A stretch of DNA of 64,000 bases from Schaedlerella arabinosiphila (GCF_003885045.1 NZ_RHJS01000002.1:5759302-5823301), one strand, 5' to 3'; positions 8,810 to 17,599 are shown, counted from the stretch's first letter. A program made the numbers and translations. Notes: generated by a model not told the origin, from the sequence alone.

Positions 8810-10003
8810 ATGAACCAGATAAATCAGGCTGTTATTTTTGCAGGAGGATATGGGAAAAGGCTTGCTCCTTTTACAGACAGTAATCCAAAACCGATGTATC
8901 CGGTCGCAGGCAAGCCATATATAGAACACCTGATAGAGCAGATCAAAAATTTCGGGATCTGCCATGTTGTCTTACTGTTAGGTTATCTTCCGGAAATGAT
9001 CATGGATCACTTTGGTGATGGAAGCAGATTTGGTATGAAATTTAGTTATGTGGTGACAGACCCAGAGTGTGAAACACAAAAACGGATTCTTGCTGCAAGG
9101 GATATCCTTGAAGATTATTTTTTGATGATGTACTGCGATAATTATTGTCCGATTGATTACCACAGGCTTGTTCATGATTTTTTTGAAAATGATGCCTGGA
9201 TACAGATTACAGCATATTCAAATAAAGACGGTTATACAAAAGATAATCTTCAGATCGGTCAGAACGGACAAGTCCTGATCTACGACAAAAGGCGTGAGGC
9301 GGAGAACCTGGCCGGGGTGGATATTGGATATGCAGTCATAGATAAAAGGATTCTGGATTTGACTGATGATACAAATGGGAACTTTGAAGGGATCGTATAT
9401 CCCAAGGTGATCGAGAAGCAGAAAATGTTCGTGTCTGTAACAGATCATAGATACTATTCTATTGGTTCCTATGAGCGTATTAAGCTTACTGAGGAGTTTT
9501 TTAGGCAAAAGAAGGCCGTATTTCTTGACCGTGACGGGACACTGAATGTAAGGCCTCCTAAGGCATGTTATGTAGAAAGACCAGAAGAGTTTATATGGCT
9601 GGATGGGGCGGTGGAGGCTGTAAGATTACTAAATGAGGGCGGATACCTGACCATATTGATTTCGAACCAGCCGGGGATAGCCAGAGGAAATCTCACAGAA
9701 GAGGCGCTGCAGGATATTCATGATAAGATGAATCTGGATCTGCAGAATGCTGGAGCGCATATAGATAAGATTTACTATTGCCCTCATAATTGGGACGAGG
9801 GATGCGGATGCAGAAAGCCCAGACCAGGAATGTTATATCAGGCACAGAAAGAGTTTTCGCTCAATTTAAGAAATACATATCTGATAGGTGATGATGAGAG
9901 AGATATCGAGGCAGGAGAAAAAGCCGGATGCAGGAATCTGCTTGTAGATGAAGATTATACAGTATTGGATGCTGTGAGAGATATATTGGGAGGAGTGGTC
10001 TGA
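8810..10003 (+). CDS. Fused heptose-1-phosphate guanylyltransferase (HddC) and heptose-bisphosphatase (GmhB)
   Basis: 397 residues with two enzymes in one chain. Residues 1-230 are a sugar-nucleotidyltransferase with FAGGYGKRLAPFTDSNPKPM. Residues from about 235 are a HAD-IIIA phosphatase with FLDRDGTLN, SNQPGIARG and the zinc-loop cysteines of GmhB (CPHNWDEGCGCRKPRPG). In the GDP-heptose route GmhB removes the 7-phosphate and HddC joins the 1-phosphate to GMP, so consecutive steps are fused. An AGGAGAGG site precedes ATG 8810; the frame is open from 8753. It overlaps the kinase gene by one base. Confidence 0.88.
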   Translation: MNQINQAVIFAGGYGKRLAPFTDSNPKPMYPVAGKPYIEHLIEQIKNFGICHVVLLLGYLPEMIMDHFGDGSRFGMKFSYVVTDPECETQKRILAARDILEDYFLMMYCDNYCPIDYHRLVHDFFENDAWIQITAYSNKDGYTKDNLQIGQNGQVLIYDKRREAENLAGVDIGYAVIDKRILDLTDDTNGNFEGIVYPKVIEKQKMFVSVTDHRYYSIGSYERIKLTEEFFRQKKAVFLDRDGTLNVRPPKACYVERPEEFIWLDGAVEAVRLLNEGGYLTILISNQPGIARGNLTEEALQDIHDKMNLDLQNAGAHIDKIYYCPHNWDEGCGCRKPRPGMLYQAQKEFSLNLRNTYLIGDDERDIEAGEKAGCRNLLVDEDYTVLDAVRDILGGVV

Positions 10004-10992
10004 TGGTTATCTCAAAAACGCCCCTTAGGGCATCCTTGTTCGGAGGCGGAACCGATTTTCGTGAATATTGGAAAAATTCTAAGATGGGGTACGGTACAGT
10101 GATCAGTGCGGCGCTGGATATGCATGTGTATATTACGGTGAATCAAAAATTTGATGACATGATCCGGATCGTATATAACGGAAACGAACTCGTATCCAGT
10201 GTGGATGAGGTTAAACACAATATTATCAGAGAAGCATTGAAGATGACAGGTATTGAAAAAGGAATCGAAGTCATCTATATGGCAGATCTTCCTTTAAGCG
10301 GGGCAGGGATCGGACTGGCTTCCTCTTCGGCTCTTTCCGTGGGGGTACTGAATGCGCTCCATGCATTTAAAGGGGAGTACGTGACCCCGGAAGCGCTGGC
10401 AAAGGAAGCATGTGAGATAGAAATTGGCAGGCTGGGGCAGCGGATCGGGATACAGGACCAATATGCAGTTGCTTTCGGAGGGCTTCATCAGTACAGATTT
10501 TATCCAAATGAAAGAGTCTCAGTGAATCCGATCGTCTGTGATCGGGATGTTCTGAAAAAACTTGAAGAAAATCTTTTGTTGTTTTATACAGGGCTGACCA
10601 GGGACTCCAGAAAGATCCTTGCGGAACAGACAGAAACGATGGAAGAAAAATCGGCCTTGCTGGATGAACTGGTTGAAATTACTGACAGGATCTATCAAGA
10701 AGCTTTTCGCGGCGACAGACTGGATATGTTAGGAGAAAGATTGGATCACACCTGGGAGATCAAAAGAAAATTTGCTTCAGGTGTAAGCAATGGAATGATC
10801 GATGATATGTATCGGAAGGCAAAAAAAGCAGGAGCGCTTGGCGGAAAGGTACTGGGTGCCGGGGGAGGCGGTTTCCTTTTGTTTTATGTTCCGGCAGACC
10901 GTCAGGAAATGGTCAGAGAAGCTTTAAAAGATTTCAGAGAAGTGGATTTTTGTATCGATCCGCAGGGAAGCAATATTATTTTTTCAGATTGA
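10003..10992 (+). CDS. hddA: D-glycero-D-manno-heptose 7-phosphate 1-kinase (GHMP family)
   Basis: 329 residues of the GHMP kinase superfamily. It has the N-terminal TPLRASLFGGGTDF, the phosphate-binding PLSGAGIGLASSSALSVG and the C-terminal GAGGGGF loop. HddA-type kinases phosphorylate heptose 7-phosphate at C1 for GDP-heptose synthesis. GmhA, GmhB and HddC functions are all next to it, which makes this assignment stronger than a generic sugar kinase call. The start codon overlaps the preceding stop (TGATG). Confidence 0.88.
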   Translation: MVISKTPLRASLFGGGTDFREYWKNSKMGYGTVISAALDMHVYITVNQKFDDMIRIVYNGNELVSSVDEVKHNIIREALKMTGIEKGIEVIYMADLPLSGAGIGLASSSALSVGVLNALHAFKGEYVTPEALAKEACEIEIGRLGQRIGIQDQYAVAFGGLHQYRFYPNERVSVNPIVCDRDVLKKLEENLLLFYTGLTRDSRKILAEQTETMEEKSALLDELVEITDRIYQEAFRGDRLDMLGERLDHTWEIKRKFASGVSNGMIDDMYRKAKKAGALGGKVLGAGGGGFLLFYVPADRQEMVREALKDFREVDFCIDPQGSNIIFSD

Positions 10993-11002
10993 GAGGAAGA
11001 CG

Positions 11003-12040
11003 ATGAGTAAGATATTTATAACAGGGGCTGCTGGATTTATAGGTTCTCAATTGGCGTATTATTTATGGAAGAGCGGCGATGAAGTGGTATTATTGGATAA
11101 CTTTTCTTATGGAGCCGATGACAACCTGATTTTTGAGGATCACGATTTCAGGGCGGAGGTGATTCACGGCGATATCAGGAATACAGAATTATTGGATTTT
11201 TTATTTCAAACAGAAAATTTTGATTATGTATATCATATCGCGGCAATCACTCCGCTTCCGGACTGTCAGACAAATCCCTCTCTGGCGACGGAAGTCAACG
11301 TGCAGGGAACAGTCAACATATTGGAAGCTTCAAGAAAATATGGCATCAAAAAGGTTATTTTTGCCAGTACGTCGGCTGTCTATGAAAATAATACAGAGTT
11401 TCCTTTAACAGAAGATAATACAGCTCCTCCAACCCTGATCTATCCAAGTACGAAATATGCCGCAGAACAATTCTGCAAAGCGTATGTAGATTGCTATGGC
11501 ATGAATGTGGCCTGCATGCGGTTTGCGAATGTATATGGTCCGCACCTGGACTGCCTTAGAACCCAGCCCCCGGTCGTCGGCTATATGATTCGTGAACTGT
11601 ATCAGGGGAAGCTTGTTCAGCTGCATTCGAATGGCAGCCAAAGGCGGGATTTTGTATATGTGGACGATCTGGTAGAACTTCTTAAACTGGTTCGGGAAGG
11701 GGATGGCTACGATGTAGTCAATGTATCTACAGGGGAAACAGTCTCTATCAATGAATTATTTGAGGTCGTTGCAAGGCTGATGGGATGTTCAGGAACAGAA
11801 CCGGAATTTTTCGGATCAGAACACTTCTGGCACCGATATCCAGATCTTTATAGGGGAGGATATCGGATTTTAGATAAAGTATTGGATCATGAAGTAAAAA
11901 AATATACACAGCTATCGAATCGCCATGCATTTGAGAGATATGGATGGAAACCAAAGGTCAGCCTTGAGACCGGTATACGGCGGACCATAGATTTTTCAGT
12001 GAAAATAATGAAAGAAAAGGGACTTGGGGATGGGGTATGA
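11003..12040 (+). CDS. NAD-dependent nucleotide-sugar epimerase/dehydratase
   Basis: A 345-residue extended SDR with GAAGFIG (residues 8-14), DNFSYG, the catalytic YPSTKYAAEQ and a RFANVYGP motif typical of UDP-glucose 4-epimerase and GDP-sugar dehydratase relatives. It lies between the heptose kinase and the heptose isomerase, so a natural guess is that it modifies GDP-heptose, for example by dehydration or epimerisation to a 6-deoxy or altro form. That is inferred from position. The start has a GAGGAAG site ten bases upstream. Confidence 0.82.
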   Translation: MSKIFITGAAGFIGSQLAYYLWKSGDEVVLLDNFSYGADDNLIFEDHDFRAEVIHGDIRNTELLDFLFQTENFDYVYHIAAITPLPDCQTNPSLATEVNVQGTVNILEASRKYGIKKVIFASTSAVYENNTEFPLTEDNTAPPTLIYPSTKYAAEQFCKAYVDCYGMNVACMRFANVYGPHLDCLRTQPPVVGYMIRELYQGKLVQLHSNGSQRRDFVYVDDLVELLKLVREGDGYDVVNVSTGETVSINELFEVVARLMGCSGTEPEFFGSEHFWHRYPDLYRGGYRILDKVLDHEVKKYTQLSNRHAFERYGWKPKVSLETGIRRTIDFSVKIMKEKGLGDGV

Positions 12041-12602
12041 AGCAGAAGTCCGCAGATATCTTGACAAAGAGCGGGAAGTTTTATCGGCATTGGATGAACG
12101 TGAGATAAGTAAGGTAATGGAATTACTGGAAAATGCCAGATTATCCGGAAAGAAAATCTTTGTTTGCGGAAACGGAGGGAGCGCGGCAACGGCGTCTCAC
12201 TTCGCATGTGATTTTAATAAAGGAATCAGTATGGCGCATGAAATAAAATATAACTTTGAATGTCTGAGCGATAATGTGCCGACGATGATGGCGATCGCAA
12301 ATGATATCAGCTATGATGAAATTTTCACGGAACCTCTCAAAAACAGAATTTCAAAAGGGGATGTGCTGATCGCGATATCAGGAAGCGGCAATTCCGAAAA
12401 TGTAGTAAGGGCAGTGAAATATGCCAACGAGTCGGGTGCGGCGACCGTTGGAATCGTTGGTTATGATGGAGGCAGGATCAAAAAGATGGTGCAGAAATGT
12501 ATCCATGTAAATATCAATAATATGCAGATCGTTGAGGATGTGCATATGGTAATGGACCACGTGATGATGTTTATATTATCTGGACAAGTTATCAATGAGT
12601 GA
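12030..12602 (+). CDS. gmhA: Sedoheptulose 7-phosphate isomerase (phosphoheptose isomerase)
   Basis: 190 residues, SIS domain. The FVCGNGGSAATASHFACDF segment (residues 46-64) is the GmhA sugar-phosphate site, and ISGSGNSENVVRA is the second SIS motif. It converts sedoheptulose 7-phosphate to D-glycero-D-manno-heptose 7-phosphate, the first step of GDP-heptose synthesis. It overlaps the preceding epimerase by 11 bases and the next gene by eight. GmhA, HddA and HddC-GmhB together make the pathway complete. Confidence 0.92.
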   Translation: MGYEAEVRRYLDKEREVLSALDEREISKVMELLENARLSGKKIFVCGNGGSAATASHFACDFNKGISMAHEIKYNFECLSDNVPTMMAIANDISYDEIFTEPLKNRISKGDVLIAISGSGNSENVVRAVKYANESGAATVGIVGYDGGRIKKMVQKCIHVNINNMQIVEDVHMVMDHVMMFILSGQVINE

Positions 12603-13890
12603 AATATTTCGGGAGCAGAAGAGCTGTATGAAATTATCGATTATCATATCTGTATATAATATGGAAGATTATATTGAACAATGCCTTGCATCTGTTGCAG
12701 GCCAGTCCTGCCAGGATTTTGAAGTAATATTGATCAATGACGGTTCCACGGACGATACATTGAGCAGATGCAGGGATTGGGAGAGATCGGATTCGCGCAT
12801 CAGAGTGGTGGATCAGCCCAATATGGGGCTGGGAAACAGCAGGAACAAGGGAATTGAAATGGCTTCTGGAGAGTATGTAGCCTTCCTTGACGCAGATGAC
12901 AGGATTGAAAAGAACTTTGTAAAAGAGATGCTCTCTGGGACACGGGAAGGCCAAAATGATATTGTTATCTGCGACATGCGCTATGTGGAAAAGGCGGATG
13001 GAAAAGAAATACATAAAATATCTGCTGTGAGGCTTTTGGGCGGCGAGGTATGTATCGGTATGGAAAAATTCCTTTTTTGTAAGTGCAGGACATTCCTGTG
13101 TGCGAAGCTGTTCAAGAGAAGTCTGTTCACTGAAAATAATGTGAAATTACCGCCGCATGCCTATGAAGATATTTCGGCAGTACCTTATCTGATATCGAAA
13201 GCAAAAAGTATTTATTATGTGCAGGAGGCAATGTACTGCTATTTAAGAAACCGGGAGGGAAGCATAATTAATGACGCTTCAAAACTTCCATTTATAATAA
13301 GATCATTAAGAGAATTAGCGGAACGTTTCAAAAAGGATGGGAGTTTTGAAACATATCGAGATGAGCTAAGAAGCCTGTTCTGGAGTCAGGTCTGCCATCT
13401 ATGGAATTTGACAAGAGACAGATTTTCTGATTTAGACAGAGCAAAGCTTCAGAGAATAAAAGCAGATTCTGTGAGCTGTTTCTGCCAGTTTTTTCCGGAG
13501 GGTGAGAGACTGTTTTTCAATAAATATTATGTATGCAGTATACAGATGCTGGCTGATGCTGTAAAACATATTGTTGTAACAAAAGAACAGATCGTTGATC
13601 ATGATTCTCAGGCGGACTGCATGATCCTGCCAGCTGATTGTATCCGGGGGGCATCCTGTAACTTATATCCTTGTGGGGCGGCCGGCTCCAATGAGGGAAT
13701 ATATCCCGAAAAGTCACACATGGTCTGTCCTTTAAACTGTGAACTCTGCATGGCAGGATATAGAGAAAAAGAAGATGCCGCGGAAAAACCGAAAATAGTT
13801 TATATTGATCTGTCAATTTATAATGATATTGACAATAAAGAAACAATATCCTGGAACATAGCCGATGAAATATTGGATAAACTGGTATGA
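12595..13890 (+). CDS. Family 2 glycosyltransferase with a cysteine-rich C-terminal extension
   Basis: 431 residues. Residues 12-230 are a GT2 domain with LSIIISVYNMEDYIEQCL and the catalytic FLDADD near residue 101. The last 90 residues are unusual. Cysteines at 342, 349, 355 and 360 are followed by C378, C382 and C385 in a CX3CX2C arrangement (CPLNCELC), like an iron-sulphur or zinc site, and then a short acidic tail. The start may be ATG 12595, overlapping gmhA by eight bases, or ATG 12628. It probably transfers a heptose or nonulosonate residue, in the cytoplasm at the membrane. Confidence 0.82.
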   Translation: MSEIFREQKSCMKLSIIISVYNMEDYIEQCLASVAGQSCQDFEVILINDGSTDDTLSRCRDWERSDSRIRVVDQPNMGLGNSRNKGIEMASGEYVAFLDADDRIEKNFVKEMLSGTREGQNDIVICDMRYVEKADGKEIHKISAVRLLGGEVCIGMEKFLFCKCRTFLCAKLFKRSLFTENNVKLPPHAYEDISAVPYLISKAKSIYYVQEAMYCYLRNREGSIINDASKLPFIIRSLRELAERFKKDGSFETYRDELRSLFWSQVCHLWNLTRDRFSDLDRAKLQRIKADSVSCFCQFFPEGERLFFNKYYVCSIQMLADAVKHIVVTKEQIVDHDSQADCMILPADCIRGASCNLYPCGAAGSNEGIYPEKSHMVCPLNCELCMAGYREKEDAAEKPKIVYIDLSIYNDIDNKETISWNIADEILDKLV

Positions 13891-13927
13891 TCATGCTTTA
13901 TTTTACATGAAAAGAGAGGACTAATCT

Positions 13928-14590
13928 ATGCAATTTGAACTTATGGCCTCCATGATGTGCGCGGATTACGGCAACTTGGAAAAAGAGGTGAAAGAATTAA
14001 CCGCAGGCGGAATTGACTCATTTCATATTGATATCATGGATGGACGTTATGTGCCTAATTTTGCCATGTCATTAAATGATATGAAATATATAGCCAAGGA
14101 ATCTCCAAAACCGTTAGATGTTCATATGATGATCGAACATCCAAACAACCGGATCGATCTGTTTTTATCCAATTTACGAAAGGAAGACACGGTTTATATC
14201 CACCCGGAAGCAGAGTACCATCCGTCTACGACTTTGCAGAGCATCATCAATGCGGGCATGATCCCGGGGATTGCCATTAATCCAGGGACATCTGTAGAAA
14301 CGGTCATGGAGATGCTCCGTATTGTGAAGAAAGTTCTTGTTATGTCAGTGAATCCGGGAAATGCCGGGCAGATGTATCTTCCATATGTAGGCAGGAAGAT
14401 CACGAAACTGCTGGCTTTAAAAGAGGATATGGATTTTGAGATTTATTGGGATGGAGCCTGCAGTGCAGATAAGATCATAGAGTTTGCTCCGAAGGGAGTA
14501 AAAGGTTTTGTGCTTGGGACAACATTGCTGTTTGGCAAGGACAAGCCGTATGGAGAAACACTGAACAATATACGGGAATTAAAATTTTAA
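13928..14590 (+). CDS. Ribulose-phosphate 3-epimerase family protein
   Basis: 220 residues with the TIM-barrel signatures of Rpe: HIDIMDGRYVPNFAMS, LDVHMMIEHP and the phosphate-binding VMSVNPGNAGQMY. AGAGAGG lies nine bases before the ATG. Located in a sugar operon, it is probably a pathway-specific copy, not the housekeeping enzyme. Two ideas fit: feeding pentose phosphate to sedoheptulose 7-phosphate for heptose, or working with the next gene on a pentulose phosphate or polyol phosphate. Neither is proven. Confidence 0.85.
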   Translation: MQFELMASMMCADYGNLEKEVKELTAGGIDSFHIDIMDGRYVPNFAMSLNDMKYIAKESPKPLDVHMMIEHPNNRIDLFLSNLRKEDTVYIHPEAEYHPSTTLQSIINAGMIPGIAINPGTSVETVMEMLRIVKKVLVMSVNPGNAGQMYLPYVGRKITKLLALKEDMDFEIYWDGACSADKIIEFAPKGVKGFVLGTTLLFGKDKPYGETLNNIRELKF

Positions 14591-14654
14591 AGGCATAACC
14601 ATAAAACAGCAAAGCTATATTTGAATCAGAGCGTAAAAAGGGTGGATGATCATT

Positions 14655-15380
14655 TTGAATATTGCAATCATTTTAGCAGGAGGAACGGGGAAACGTTTAG
14701 GCGCGGAGATTCCCAAGCAATACATAGAAGTGCAAGGCAGGCCGATCATTTCTTATTGTCTGGCAAAGTTTGCGGAACATGAAAGAATTGATGGAATACA
14801 GATTGTAGCTGATGTAATGTGGAGGAGATTTATTCAGGACAAAATGGACTTGGAAAGAGAAAAAGAATCCTATCGAAAAAAATTTCTGGGCTTTTCTGAT
14901 CCTGGAAAAAATCGGCAGCTGTCGATCCTGCAGGGGCTGAAAGATATCTTATCTTATAGAGATCATACGGTAGTAGTGATTCATGATGCCGTGCGCCCTT
15001 GTGTAACAAAAGAATTAATTTCAAACTGCTTGGACGCTGCTGAAGATCACGAGGGGGCTGTGCCAATTTTGCCGATGAAGGATACGATGTATTATAGCAG
15101 TGATAAAAAGAAAATAACATCTTTGCTGGAACGAAGCAAAATTTTTGCAGGCCAGGCGCCGGAGGCATTCCGCCTCCAGCCCTATTATGAAGCAAACAGA
15201 ATTTTAATGCCAGATCAGATTCTGCGTATTAATGGTTCAGCAGAACCGGCGGTCATGGCAGGCATGGATATTGCCGTTATACCCGGGGACGAAGAGAACT
15301 TTAAGATTACGACCAAAAAAGACTTGGAAATGTTTTCTGCAATATATGGCAGTCAGATGAATCAGCAAACTTCTGAATAA
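14655..15380 (+). CDS. IspD/TarI-like cytidylyltransferase
   Basis: About 241 residues of the IspD fold. It has IAIILAGGTGKRLGAEIPKQ at the N-terminus, VVVIHDAVRPCV in the middle and the GQAPEAFRL motif. I favour TTG 14655, nine bases after GGGTGG, because family members start just before NIAIILAGG. An ATG at 14646 is also in frame. The family makes CDP-methylerythritol or CDP-ribitol and CDP-glycerol-like donors. In this operon a CDP-polyol or CDP-sugar for the glycan is more likely than isoprenoid synthesis. It is the last intact gene of the first operon. Confidence 0.82.
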   Translation: MNIAIILAGGTGKRLGAEIPKQYIEVQGRPIISYCLAKFAEHERIDGIQIVADVMWRRFIQDKMDLEREKESYRKKFLGFSDPGKNRQLSILQGLKDILSYRDHTVVVIHDAVRPCVTKELISNCLDAAEDHEGAVPILPMKDTMYYSSDKKKITSLLERSKIFAGQAPEAFRLQPYYEANRILMPDQILRINGSAEPAVMAGMDIAVIPGDEENFKITTKKDLEMFSAIYGSQMNQQTSE

Positions 15381-15406
15381 AATTGATTCACGAATGGGGC
15401 TGCCGG

Positions 15407-15544
15407 TTAATACCGCAGAAAGTTTTTTCCTAGCATAGCAGCACCATTATAAAGGCTTCCAGGAGTATCTTCATATTTTCCCAGGAAGGCTTTTACATGG
15501 GGGGCAGATAGAGCGTCTATTCCCAGATCTGCGCCAACCTTTTT
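15407..15544 (-). pseudogene. Probable gene remnant (minus strand), family unrecognised
   Basis: The 15381-15719 gap holds no intact gene. On the minus strand a frame ending at TAA (15409-15407) reads a protein-like stretch (DALSAPHVKAFLGKYEDTPG) of about 45 residues. It continues in a different frame towards 15668, as if one gene were interrupted by a frameshift. I cannot name the family. It sits next to a broken ATPase gene, so this is probably a recombination scar. Confidence 0.35.
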
Positions 15545-15726
15545 CAATTAATCCATTTAGTGCTATTTCGTTACCCTTCATCTTTAGAAACCTCTTTTTC
15601 TTTCTATGATGAAGGATATTTTTATTGTAAGTAGGAAATAATCCGTACCTGTTCATAAATCTATGCATTTGGTAAAATAATCCCTAAATATGAAAGAATA
15701 GAAAAATGTAACCGATAGTTTTTCAG

Positions 15727-16173
15727 AGGAACAAAGGCATTACAAGAATACATAGAAGGAATTTATGGAAGCTTTTGATGGGGATATATATCATGGATGG
15801 GCAGAGTACGTTGTTTATGGAGGACTTCCTCTTACGGTAACAATGAAGACAGAAGAGCAGAAGATCCATTATCTGACGAACCTTTTTCAGGAGACCTATT
15901 TAAAGGATATCGTTGAGAGGCATCAGATTGAAAAAACGCAGGAACTGGAGGATATGATCAATATTCTGGACTCCGCGGTCGGTTCACTTACCAATCCGCT
16001 AAAGATCGAAGCCACGTTTAAAAGTTCGATTCAGTCCAATATCAGTCAGAATACAATCTTTTAAAAAGCTCATTGTTGTGAAGGATGTTGTAAATGTTAC
16101 GAGAGATGAAGAAGGGATCATAACAATGAGCGTCTATGATTTTCTGCTGAAAGAAAACAGTCTGGAGCTTTAG
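15727..16173 (+). pseudogene. Remnant of a DUF4143-type AAA ATPase
   Basis: The stretch 15765-16064 reads YVVYGGLPLT, NLFQETYLKDIVERHQI and AVGSLTNPLKIEATFKS. These are typical of the middle and C-terminal part of the archaeal-type ATP-binding proteins carrying DUF4143. The frame stops at 16062-16064, but a second frame to TAG 16171-16173 carries the family's C-terminal end (VVKDVVNVTRDEEG, YDFLLKENSLEL). Before 15765 a third frame reads ALQEYIEGIYGSF. So the N-terminal half is gone and at least two frame breaks plus a deletion are visible. Confidence 0.7.
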
Positions 16174-16273
16174 AGACGGCAAAAAGCAGGTACGGCTATT
16201 ATCTTCAGAAAAATGGGATAACAAGTGCATAACATTAGGTGAGAAATATCTCACCAGATATTTACAGAGAAAA

Positions 16274-16311
16274 ATGGGGAAAAAACTATGGTTTTTTCCC
16301 CATTTTTTTTA
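16274..16311 (+). terminator. Rho-independent terminator
   Basis: A perfect 13-base stem (left 16274-16286, right 16290-16302, sequence ATGGGGAAAAAAC with its complement) is followed by a run of eight Ts. It lies behind the broken ATPase and before the antiterminator genes. The stem has A-runs and U-runs as well as GGGG/CCCC, so it may work in both directions. Confidence 0.8.
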
Positions 16312-16587
16312 ATGATAAAATATCAGATAAAATCAAAAAACAAATCAAATAATCTGCGTTTTTAATTGGAAACAGAAAAAAATGAATACTATTTCCTGCA
16401 AATCATCGAAAATTATCTTAGCACATCAAATATATTTTTTCAAGACCTTTTGGGGAATAAACCATGGTTATTTCCCCAGCCAAATTCCTTGAAAACACTG
16501 GATTTACAAGGATTCTGGAGACTGCACGAACCGGAGAAATAAAGGGAAAAGCAGGAATAAAATCCGAGTAAAAAGGAGCTGGCAGAA
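16312..16587 (+). promoter_or_regulatory. Leader of the antiterminator pair with a GGGG/CCCC hairpin
   Basis: This 276-base AT-rich gap has no gene. At 16452-16477 a hairpin pairs GGGGAATAA with TTATTTCCCC around a central CCATGG. It resembles the terminator stem 180 bases upstream, including the GGGG/CCCC ends and an ATGG centre, but has no T-run. It could be an RNA element controlling the two NusG-like genes. AAAAGGAG at 16571-16578 is the ribosome site of the next gene. I see no convincing promoter boxes. Confidence 0.45.
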
Positions 16588-17094
16588 ATGTGGTATGTGA
16601 TACAGACAAAAACCGGCCAGGAAGAACCCATGCGACAGCGTGTCGAAAAGATGCTTCCGGACAATTCTTACGAGGACTGCAAGATCCTGTATTACGTAAA
16701 AAAGAAAAAATATCTGGGTGAATGGCACGAAGAACGGGAAAGACTTCTGCCCGGCTATATGTTCCTGATCACAGATGACCCTCAGCCTGTCTCCGAAGCG
16801 CTCGAACGCATGACGGAATTTACAAGGCTCCTAGGAGCCGGCAGCAGCTTCTGTCCCATCAGACCGGAGGAGGAAGAGCTCCTGACCAGGTTGACAAACG
16901 GAAAAGACGAAATCGGAATGTCCTATGGCGTCATTGAAAAGGGAACTCTCAAAGTCAGATCCGGTGTGCTGGCCGGAATGGAATCCAGGATCAAAAAGAT
17001 CGACCGCCACAAACGAAAAGGCTTCATCAGCATGAGACTGGATGGCAGGGAAAAGCTGGTAGGCATAGGTCTGGAAATCACGGAGAAAAGCTGA
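16588..17094 (+). CDS. loaP: NusG paralogue, LoaP-type transcription antiterminator (first copy)
   Basis: 168 residues. An N-terminal NGN domain begins MWYVIQTKTGQEEPM, includes LLPGYMFLI and is followed by a KOW-like domain (VRSGVLAGMESRIKKIDRHKRKG). The length and arrangement match specialised NusG paralogues of the LoaP/RfaH class, which ride on RNA polymerase and suppress termination in long polysaccharide or natural-product operons. It is directly followed by a second paralogue and then by a 26-kb glycan operon, which is the expected target. AAAAGGAG is nine bases upstream. Confidence 0.88.
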   Translation: MWYVIQTKTGQEEPMRQRVEKMLPDNSYEDCKILYYVKKKKYLGEWHEERERLLPGYMFLITDDPQPVSEALERMTEFTRLLGAGSSFCPIRPEEEELLTRLTNGKDEIGMSYGVIEKGTLKVRSGVLAGMESRIKKIDRHKRKGFISMRLDGREKLVGIGLEITEKS

Positions 17095-17095
17095 T

Positions 17096-17599
17096 ATGTG
17101 GTATGTCATACAGGTCTATACCGGACGTGAACTGGAGATTGCCCGGCAATGCCGCGACAGGGTAATGGAGGACGGCGAGGATGTGTTTGTTCCGCTGGCA
17201 GAAAGATGGACAAAGGTTCGCGGGGAGAGGACGCTGATAACATCCAGGCTCTTCCCGGGATATGTGTTTATTGAGACCGAGCGAATTGAGGATTTCCACA
17301 AACGTCTGAGCAGAGTTTACGCCATGACAAAAGTGCTGAGGACTGGAGAAGAAATGACACCGATTCAAAAGGAAGAGGAAGAATGCCTAAGGCGGCTCGG
17401 CGGGGATGATCATGTGGTAAAGTACTCGGAGGGGTATATGGAAGGGGACAAGTTGGTGGTAACTTCAGGGCCGCTGAAGGACTTCGCGGGGAAGGTGAAG
17501 AAAGTTTTGCGGCATAAGAGACTGGTGGTGATGGAAGTTCCGTTGCTGGGGAGGACGGTGGAAGTTACTTTGGGGATGGGGGTTGTGGAGAGAAAATAG
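17096..17599 (+). CDS. loaP: NusG paralogue, LoaP-type transcription antiterminator (second copy)
   Basis: 167 residues, starting one base after the stop of the first copy. It has the same NGN-KOW layout: MWYVIQVYTGRELEIARQC, RLFPGYVFIET and VTSGPLKDFAGKVKKVLRHKRLV. The two copies are clearly related but diverged, sharing the MWYVIQ start, PGYxF and RHKR motifs. A tandem pair suggests either a heteromeric or redundant control, or two targets, for example one for each neighbouring glycan operon. A 271-base structured leader separates it from the first glycan gene. Confidence 0.88.
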   Translation: MWYVIQVYTGRELEIARQCRDRVMEDGEDVFVPLAERWTKVRGERTLITSRLFPGYVFIETERIEDFHKRLSRVYAMTKVLRTGEEMTPIQKEEEECLRRLGGDDHVVKYSEGYMEGDKLVVTSGPLKDFAGKVKKVLRHKRLVVMEVPLLGRTVEVTLGMGVVERK

